A stretch of 64,000 bases of DNA from Wolfiporia cocos (Eukaryota; Basidiomycota; Agaricomycetes; Polyporales; Phaeolaceae). Below are positions 55,880 to 64,000 of the stretch, piece by piece. Position numbers and translations under genes: made by a program. The stretch is from the NCBI GenBank assembly GCA_029448655.1, contig JACCLO010000001.1, forward strand, positions 1,984,001 through 2,048,000, given 5' to 3'. Numbering within the stretch: position 1 is the stretch's first letter; each line of letters starts with the position of its first letter. The notes below the pieces were generated by a model that had not been told where the DNA came from, did not search any database, and saw nothing but the letters and a program-made list of their open reading frames with translations.

Positions 55880-58254
55880 ATGACTTCCCTGCCTAGGGAC
55901 GAAGTTGAGCTAAGTCTCCTGGCTCATGCGGAGCGACTCGAGTCGGAGGAGGACCTATCGGTACTTCCACAAGATGACCTGGAAGAGGAACTCAAACCTC
56001 ACATGAAGACGCCGCTGTCATCAAGAGAGAAGCGCGCCATTTTTCTGATGACCGCTCTCTGTAGGTCTGGATCTTTCAGAAATGTAGTAATGCTCACTCT
56101 AATTTCCCAGTTCTAAGTCAAGGACTGCCCGTGAGTCCCGTTGTGATACGGTGTGTTTCATAGACAACTTACGGCCATTGTATGCAGGTCGTTCTCGCTA
56201 CAGGTTTGTTATCAACCTCTTGTGTTCTGAATGCTGTTCACGAACTATCATCAGGATCCCTCCCATTCCTTCTGCGCAAGCACTTATCCTACTCACAGCT
56301 TGCTATATTCTCACTATCAAGCTATCCTTACTCTATGAAGCTACTATGGTCTCCTATCGTCGATTCTGTCTCTATGCCCTCTATCGGTCGGCGGAAGTCT
56401 TGGATACTCCCTCTGCAATTGATGCTCGGAATAGTATTACTGGTGCTATCTTTCAGCATAAATGAACTAATGGAAGAAGTGAAGCCTTACAACTTCGAAT
56501 AAGCGTTTACGCGTTGCTTACGGTATTAAAGCCCGCGGAACACCTCCACGCTTTGACTGCCACATTCACGCTGATTGTAATCATGGCTGCGACTCAAGGT
56601 CTATCTTCCCTTATCGGTGACTGAATCAAACTAACATTGCACCTTAGGGATTGCCATCGATGGTGAGAGTGCCGGGGAGAGTGCCGGACAAGTCAGTTGC
56701 ATTGACGAGACTTCTCATAGGCTGGGCACTCAAGCTTCTCCATGAAAGTAATCGCTCATACCTCTCGACTTGCCAATCAATTGGGTTCACCATAGGGTCC
56801 CTCTTATCGTTCACGGTTTTTATGGCTCTGAACAGCGCAGAATTTGCGTATGTACCTATCTTCACCAACCATACATTCACGTTGATCGGGATATAGCCAG
56901 CGGTGGGGGATACCCCAGTTGACGTTGCGTACATATATGCGGTTTTGTTGTGCTGTGTCGTTATCGCTTGTTGTTTGGCTGCTTCTAGAGAAAGAGGTGC
57001 TAGTGGCTCATTGACCATCCATCAGCCCTGAAGTACTAATACTAGTATGCTCCGTGATTCTAGGAGAAGGAGGACGCCAACGAAAATGTGAACATAAAAT
57101 CCGTCTACCTTACTATGTGGGAAATTTGCAAACTCAAACGTCTGTGTCATCTCCTCCCCGTTCCCCTTCGTCTCCCTCTCCTGTTACTTAGTACTTCTCT
57201 GTCACAAACACCTACCCCCTTTCCGGTCACTTACTATCTCCCTTCTTGACAGATGTCCAAAGCCTGCTACTTCTCCACCTGTTTGCCTTCATCGGATTCC
57301 AAGCGGACAGCGACGTCACCTCGCTAAAGCTCATCGATAAGGGACTCACTCAAGAGTTCCTCTCCATCTCCGTCCTCATCGGATTTCCCTTCCAAATTTT
57401 TGGAAGCTATCTCGCCGGCCGATGGGCAAGAGGAAATAAACCGTTGAAAGCGTGGATATTGGCGTTTTGGCCGAGGCTGGCGATGGCGGGCGCGGGAGCA
57501 CTGATAGTGTGGCTGTTCCCCGGACAGCCGATACCGGCTGTGTTCCTCTGCGCGATAGTGGCACAGGGGATGCTATCCACATTTACTACGTGCGTTGAAA
57601 TTTTGTTGGACTGGGAGCGGGGGTAACGTTTGCTGCAGGACCATTCAGTACGGTGGTATGGTATCTTTCCATAGCAGAATTTCAGATCCTCTTGTTGGCG
57701 GTACGTATATGACTGTGAGTGATGTCGTTTCATGCAATGAGGCTCGCTTCAATGCGGAATAATAGCTTTTTGCCACGTTCAACAATATTGGCACGACGTG
57801 GCCGAAATTCTTCGTCCTCAGGGGTAAGCCTAAGTTCTTTACTAGGATTTTATCGCTGACTAACCGCACGACCAGGAGTGGATATGTTCACGATCGCGGC
57901 ATGTAATGTCCAGCATACCACCCTTACCAAACGTATGCTCCATGATTCACATCTCATGATGGCCTGTTGATTGAGTCACGCACAATTGCAGCCATTGAGT
58001 GCGTATCCCAGCAAGGCAAAGCCGCCTGCACGCAGAGCGGCGGTGAATGCGTGGTTGAGCGCGACGGGTACTACCTCATCTCTGGGATATGTCTCGCGCT
58101 CGGGGTATTGTCGGTGATCTTCCACATGATTCCCACTGCGCGCAGGCTACAGGGTGAGCGGCGTAACTTACAGGTCTTCTGGAAGTAGCAGAACTGATGC
58201 CTGTTATTCTGGACAGTGATTCCTGCAGAGAAGTGGCGAGTGAGCTCAGGGTGA
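55880..58254 (+). CDS. Acetyl-CoA transporter (SLC33A1 family)
   Basis: This is a multi-spanning ER/Golgi membrane protein that imports acetyl-CoA for acetylation of lumenal targets. An acidic cytoplasmic N-terminus precedes SSREKRAIFLMTAL. Spliced family blocks include GSLPFLLRKHLSYSQLAIFS, YSMKLLWSPIVDS with IGRRKSW (the strongest motif), IVIMAATQGIAIDGWALKLL, LTLRTYMRFCCAVSLSLVVW, and FIGFQADSDVTSLKLIDKGL. The C-terminus reads YYLISGICLALGVLSVIFHM, then VIPAEKWRVSSG. Introns are many and short. Most junctions could be chosen to preserve frame, so I see no break. The usual QD-I-A-V-DG segment here has Gly for the first Asp. Confidence 0.88.
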
Positions 58255-59366
58255 GTGCCGTTGCTATGTTGAGGAGCGGGCCTGGGACTGCCGGCGGTGC
58301 GTCGCTTATTTATGTCTACTGTGTTCACCAATACACTATATATTTCGCGATGAATGCGCCACGGTCGCACATAGCGATGGGGGTACGTTTTGTACTTCAT
58401 CGCGTTCGATAACACATGCAGGACAAGATATTTCAAGTGTGAGATGCACATATCTCGGTCTATAATTGTAACGAGCTAGCAAAGCCCGTGGTATTCGTAC
58501 GATGTGGCTCGAGCAGTGTCTTCGGAGCTTCAGGGTGGGCGTGGTACGCCGTATGCACCCTCATCACTGATGACTAACGCGGAAATCCCACATGTTACTG
58601 TTAGCCGGCTGTCCGGTCATCGTGTTACGGGCCAGCCGCTTCTATTCCTGATCAATTCACGCTCGCTTTATCCTAAATAAGCCTCCGGCTGCAATCTCGA
58701 AATCAGCTGCTACGCTCGAGTACGGCATTGCCCTTCGCCACCATATGCTGCCGCTCTTTGATCAGACCTTGAGCGGACCTGGAGCGGCCAACAAGTGGAG
58801 AATAATCTAGCAACATAAGTCACAGACCGTTCTAGTACAGCCGCTCAGCGAGGCAAACGTACAGGTAAATCCACAACGCACTGCTAATCGCAAACATTGC
58901 ACCATGACTTACAGGCATCCAACACGAACTCACAAAGTCAATCCTGATGTTCTGAAACTAACCGTGATCGATGTACTGATGCGGCGAAACAAATTATAGG
59001 ATTACAGATTCAGCCTGACATGACAACATAAGCGTGCGCCATCACATCGCCTCTTCTCATGGGGCACAAGACCACGATGCGAATGCCGTAATAATACACC
59101 TTCTGCAACCCCTGGAACTTCTTCTCAGTGTGCTCAGCGGATGCACATCCAAACCCGATTGAGGCCTCGAGTTGATCTCATTGTTGAAGCGAATTCGATG
59201 TGTGTAATCACGGATCTCTGGTACTGCCGCAGCTGGTCCATGGGACCACAGTGGTTCAATTTCTGGTTCAGCGCAGCATGCTTTGTACGAGGCAATATAA
59301 ACCAGCTATTCCTGCCCTCCTTTGCGAGGCTCCACCCCACATTGTGACTAGAGGAGGGTTAACGAC
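58255..59366. other. Intergenic stretch, acetyl-CoA transporter / FAD oxidoreductase
   Basis: About 1.1 kb upstream of a plus-strand gene; it likely holds its promoter. A sequence, GGCAATATAAACC, at about 59290 could be a core element. I see no gene. Confidence 0.4.
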
Positions 59367-61389
59367 ATGCACCTTCGCGACTCTGTTTTTGCCGGGCTGC
59401 CGCTCACCGTGCTGCTCTCACCATTGTTCTTCGCTGCAGCCTTCGGTGCAGCAGAAGCGAGCCTATACACAAGGGATACCCTAGACGCCTGTGAGGAAAT
59501 TGCCAACGCTATCTCCGCTGCGTCAGAAGTCTTCTACCCGTGTAAGTCTACCACCACTTTATCGTTGATCTCCATCGAAGTAAATCAATCCAATGTAGTG
59601 GAGTGGTACTACACCGAAGATGTCGGGCACTACATGTCATCCAGCTCTCAAGATGCAACGTGCTCTGTAGAGCCTGGAAATGCTCAAGACGTCGGTATTA
59701 TCGTAAGTCCTTGCGTCAGCTTGTGTGCGACCCTCCTTCGTCCTGATGTCACTTTGCAAGCTACAAATACTAGGTAACACAAGTACACCATTTGCGGTGA
59801 GTGCCCGCTGGAACGCCTCTCATACAAGTGGTGGTCATAATAACAACAATAGGTCAAAGGTGGTGGACATGCATCGAACCCTGGATTCTCGTCTACAACC
59901 GGGATACAGATATCCATGTCGCGGTTCAGCGGCGTCACCTACGATTCTGAAAGTGGCACTGCTACCATCGGGACCGGCCTCATATGGGACGATGTATATC
60001 GTGCCCTAGAGCCATACGGTGTCAACGTCGTAGGTGGGAGAGTGACCGGTGTGGGGGTAGGAGGGTTCACTCTCGGGGGAGGTAGGCTCTTACTGCCAGT
60101 TTCCCAGATTATTTTGTAATATTTCTTGCTCCGCAGGGTACTCGTTCCTGACTAATCAGTATGGGCTAACTATCGACACAGCACAAGCGTTTGAGGTCGT
60201 GCTACCGAATGGGACAGTAGTGAACGCTACAGCTTCGTCAAACCCAGATCTGTTTTGGGCTGTGAAGGTAGGTCACATAGTATCCTTCAAATGCTTGTAC
60301 TCAGAAAGACGCAGGGAGGCTTCAACAACTTCGTAAGTCACTTGATGATGGGAACAACAGGCCACTTGAGAACGCTTCTAGGGAATAATTACCCAATTCA
60401 CGCTTAAAGCGTTCCCTCAAGGCGAAGTATGGGTACGTTACCAATCAACTGTGTCTGACATATGCTCTGAGGATACATTAACAGGGCGGCCTGATCATCG
60501 CTTTAGGTCAAGTCGAAGCCGTTAAGGCCGCAACGGCCAACTTTTACGCAAACGTCACTGATCCAAAAGCTGCGATCATCACTAGCTTCAATTATGATCT
60601 TGGACTTGTGAGTTTCTGCGCTGATCATGGCACTACGTACAAGATGTTGACTTTACTGAAGATCATCACAGAAGTCAGCATGTTCTATGATGGCCCAACG
60701 CCACCTGATGGGATCTTCGACGAATTTTTGGCTATCCCCGCCGTTGATCAGGACATATCGACTCGCTCATTTCTATCGCTTATACTGAGCGCACCGAGCA
60801 ACATCACGTATGGTACTCGGTATGGCATGTTTTCATGCCGTCGAGTGACTGACTAATGCAGCGAATCGCCCAGTGGACTTTTCCATACTGTCTCCCTTCA
60901 AGAGATCACACCAGACATATTGGACGTGGTAGCAAACGAGACGGAGGTTCGTCCTAGTATTGTCGCGATGAACCTCACCTAAAATTGCTTTAGTTCTGGT
61001 CGTCAACCCTTGCGCTCGACGTACACGGTCTTTTCATCAGCTACGACGTCGAACCCTTCCTTTCCACCATATTCTCGCATGGGTCTGACTCAGCATGGCC
61101 CCCTAGCCGTACACAGGCTATCCTGCCGTTGAACATATACTTTTCGTACTGGTTCGAAACGTCAGACGCCCAGATCTACCAGGTGATGCAGACGAGCTCG
61201 GCTTACATCACTCAGATAGCAGAAGAACAAGGCCAGGAAATTGCAGACATCATGTTGTATCCGAATTACGCGATATACGACACGACGCTGGCGGATATGT
61301 ATGGCGATAACGTGGCCAAGCTACAGGTGTTACACAAACAGTACGACCCTGATAACGTGATGGGACTTTGTGGTGGGTGGAAATTCTGA
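59367..61389 (+). CDS. Secreted FAD-linked oxidoreductase (berberine-bridge-enzyme-like)
   Basis: This is a flavin oxidase with a PCMH-type FAD domain and a C-terminal BBE domain. A signal peptide is clear (LPLTVLLSPLFFAAAFGAAEA). Exons join to give TPFAVKGGGHASNPGFSSTT, with the His expected to bind FAD covalently. Then come TIGTGLIWDDVYRALEPYGV and VVGGRVTGVGVGGFTLGGGY. In bicovalent BBE enzymes a Cys occupies the position of Arg in GGRVTG, so this one should be mono-covalent. Further blocks: NPDLFWAVKGGFNNFGIITQ and, at the end, VLHKQYDPDNVMGLCGGWKF, the BBE motif. Relatives oxidise sugars or secondary metabolites; the substrate is unknown. It has about ten short exons. Confidence 0.9.
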
Positions 61390-63715
61390 CAGGAAAACAG
61401 CTGAGGTGTACGCTTGAATGGAGTACGGCGACGTGCGTGCCCGCCACACTTGATTTCTCGAAATAATTGGGACGCGCTGCAGTACTATAACAGTAACGGT
61501 AGTTAGTGTCTTTATACCGCTCGTTTACATTGAGCGGGACGAAAAACATGGCTCAGCGCTATGCTACACAACTGCTAGAAGGCTTCTTTCCGCCGCAGTC
61601 AGTACCACCGCCACCAGATCACCAATCCGATACACAACGTATCAACTTCGGTGTTCACCGGTCACCGTTCTCATCCTCTGCACGCCAGCGGATGAGTCCT
61701 AGTCAACCTCTAATCCAGCTTGATAGAGGCCCCTTCTGTAGTCATTGACTCCACTATCAAACGATGTCGAGGCGAGCGTCGTAATACGCTCTCTGGCAGC
61801 GTATGCTTCTGCGTGTTGTAGTACCAACTATCTTGGCGAGAGCATCGCCAATGTTCTAGGATATATTCGGAATATCGGATCAACACTAGACTACCGCGCA
61901 TGATCGGCAGATTAGCGACGACTTGCTGGATCGTCTTATTATTTGTGCTCGTGGCCCAGGAGAGAAAAAGGATGAAGAAACTTCTGGTCCTCATCTATTT
62001 TGGCGTTCCCAGGAAGGGATATTACCGACGTTGATGCACTGTCATCCATCTTGAATGCGGCGAAAACGTATGAGGTGGGAGCGGAGAAACTCTGCCGCCT
62101 CAATTGAGGGCTCTCGCAATGACGAACACAGAAGACAATTTTGCAATTTAGTTAGCGCGCTCGCATATTAACGTTCTTTGCTTTGCCTGTGCGTCTACGC
62201 TCTAGAAGGGGAACGATACGGCAAATTGTCTGAATACGGATGTGTACTAGGAGTGCATCCAAACCGTATGCCATGCTAACTACGTCCACATCTCACAAAA
62301 CTGTATCACAAGAACTGCTACCATCACAATGCGTTACTGAGGAGTATACTAATCTAGCTAATGGCGAGAGATTATCATCTCGTAACACAAACTGCAAGAA
62401 CCTCTATGTCAGCACACAATAACGATCTGTGCTCGACTAAAGTCCAGATAGACCATCAGATCAAGCTAGGTCGCTACGTGCCTGAAGATCGCGTCCCAAT
62501 CCTCGTCGCCTCGTCTCCACGGTCGAAATACTTTACCAAGCGTCAAAAGTTTGCCTTCTCCCCATCGTAGGGCGATACAAACACAGCCATCATTGCTGCT
62601 ACTCCAAAGTCTCCTCACTCGCACTCCCATTCGTCGCATTCTCTGCGTAGCCGCAGAGCGATAGGACACATTCTTCTGTCGTCGTACAGGCTGTGGGGGG
62701 CGGGCCTGTCTCGCATTAGCGTGACACCGATCACGAGACTTGCGCGCCATAAGAATCGATGAGGAATGTGTAGCGGCTCGGACGACAACAGCGCAGACCT
62801 GTGGGAGACACGGTGGCGCGCTGAGCCGTGCAGGAAAGAAATCTTGCGGCGTCTGGTGAATGTGTTTGGATTGGATGGTGCGCGTGTGCAGTATCGCGTG
62901 GAGAGCTTGCACGGAGCCGTGAGACAATGTCGGCATGTCCGAACATGTCGATGTTCGTCGTCGTCGTCGCGTCAGGGCATGCACGAGATGCCAATAGGTC
63001 TAGATATCTCCACACAAACTCGCATTCCCAGCGAGTGCATCCTTCATATATATCGCGGATACGGTGCGTCCATGTTCCTCTGCCATCGCACGAGCGCAGC
63101 CCTATATCGCTTGCGCGTCAGGGCTCGCGAGACATCGCGCGGAGGGAAGCGAAGGCGACGTGGGTCGGATGCCTACGGTGGGGTTGGTCAGTAGCATGGC
63201 GGATTGCCGACAGACAGAGGTGAGGGATGCATCGTGCGCCGCACGGATGTATATGGCCGGATAGCGTGGGTGATCAATGTCGCGAGGTATCTAAACATAT
63301 CGATGGCTGATGTCGTCGGAGACTCAGGGCGTGCGTACTGTTCTTGCTCTTGATCATTATCCACCATGCGCACAACCCCAGGTCTGAGGCGTACTATCAG
63401 GTCTGTATTCCCGTATGTGCATCAACGAGTGCTGCAATTGATGTGGCGCATTCACGGTGGGTGAGTCGATTAAGCATTGGGGCGCTTCGTGGTAGAGCGC
63501 ACGATAGCGTGAATATATAGTGGACCAGAGTGCAGAGAGGCTTGGATGATTTGATATCCGGAGAAGGGTCACGGGCATGTATAAATGAGAACGGTGCATA
63601 ATGAATCTACTATATGGTGCTGGGCGCGAGCTTTGAGGTCAAGGGGAGCAGCCATGCAATTGGGGCGCACTCGCATCCACAAAACTGGGAGTGCGAAGTG
63701 AGGGCCAGTACAAAC
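61390..63715. other. Gene-poor stretch
   Basis: About 2.3 kb between two convergent genes. No open frame looks like a gene. A frame of 172 codons at 62466-62984 (minus) is Arg/His-rich and of random appearance. Confidence 0.4.
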
Positions 63716-64000
63716 TCAATCGTTTTCATTGAAGAGGCCGATGGAGACATCGACACGGGTCCTGAAGAATGGCAGGCAGGATGATGAGACGGCGCAATTC
63801 ATCAAAGGCACCCACTCACCGCAAAACTCCTCGCTCATTCAATGTCGGCATCTCTGCCTTCAGCAGGGTTGACCACCGAGTCGCATCCGGAATGGGTTGA
63901 TCAGGATGAGTCAAGAACACGAGATCAACATTGTGGAGCTTCTCATAGTCTTTGCTGGAGAACAGCTCATTGAGTTAACCGCACATGTCTTTCCTGAGAG
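63716..64000 (-). CDS. 3' end of an unknown gene entering from the right
   Basis: Too short for ordinary ORF listing. The last minus-strand exon, 63761-63716, joins an upstream exon beginning at 63820 across a 58-base intron (GTGAGTGGG to CTTCAG). The joined product reads SKDYEKLHNVDLVFLTHPDQ, PIPDATRWSTLLKAEMPTLN, ERGVLRTRVDVSIGLFNEND and then stops. Composition and splice sites look real. A stop lies about 30 bases upstream of SKDYEK in this frame, so another intron must lie near 63955-63985. I do not recognise the family. Confidence 0.5.

Noticed and set aside
56056..57240. Acetyl-CoA transporter as a pseudogene, because of many stops between segments
   Set aside because: Short GT-AG introns remove the stops and restore all main membrane blocks.
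59880..60070. FAD oxidoreductase as a defective BBE enzyme lacking the second covalent Cys
   Set aside because: Mono-covalent relatives with GGRV at this place are common in fungi; the protein is otherwise complete.

Overview
This window is nuclear DNA from a filamentous basidiomycete, most likely an Agaricomycete. The genes are compact and cut by many 45-70 base GT-AG introns. Intergenic gaps are mostly 0.1-1.5 kb, strands alternate gene by gene, and several families are basidiomycete-style (a DUF6593-like protein, a single-pass membrane protein with two repeated ectodomains, serine/proline-rich tails). There are no operons, CRISPR arrays, rRNAs, insertion sequences or convincing tRNAs. I rebuilt most gene models by joining exons at splice sites that keep frame with recognisable protein families.

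0-13 kb: the 3' part of a Ctr copper transporter (+), Sm-D3 (-), gluconokinase (-), histone chaperone CHZ1 (-), a DUF6593-like protein (+), a HAC1/XBP1-type bZIP factor (-) and a CTI6-like PHD protein (-). 13-25 kb: VPS8 (+) and COG2 (-), two membrane-tethering subunits placed tail to tail, then threonine dehydratase ILV1 (+) and a complex I B12 subunit (-). 25-39 kb: DNA topoisomerase I (+), CDP-diacylglycerol synthase CDS1 (+), ribosomal protein RPS23 (-), a homoserine-acetyltransferase-like hydrolase (+), a PalC-like BRO1-domain pH-signalling protein (-) and an F-box protein (+). 39-50 kb: the two-ectodomain membrane protein (-), a gene-poor stretch with one possible small gene, a Mg-chelatase-like AAA relative without a visible P-loop (+), and the RNase P subunit RPR2 (-). 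50-64 kb: a membrane-anchored glutaredoxin-fold protein whose catalytic Cys is Ser (+), a HAD phosphatase (+), a canonical membrane-anchored CPYS glutaredoxin (-), an acetyl-CoA transporter (+), a secreted FAD oxidoreductase (+), and the 3' end of an unknown gene entering from the right (-).

The most interesting feature is in the HAC1-type gene at 9175-10439. Its bZIP-coding frame and its C-terminal frame are out of register. Removing exactly 47 bases (9675-9721) joins them. Both ends of this segment fall at a G|CA in a 7-base hairpin loop: the downstream loop is a perfect Ire1-type loop, and the upstream one sits on an 8-bp perfect stem. A third stem lies between them. This looks like an unconventional, Ire1-type intron of the unfolded protein response with an unusually compact three-hairpin layout.

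Most other genes are housekeeping: splicing, RNase P, translation, chromatin, topology, vesicle tethering, lipid and amino-acid synthesis. Several serve the secretory pathway (HAC1, COG2, VPS8, CDS1, the two glutaredoxins, the acetyl-CoA transporter). I take that as ordinary eukaryotic gene mixing, not a cluster.
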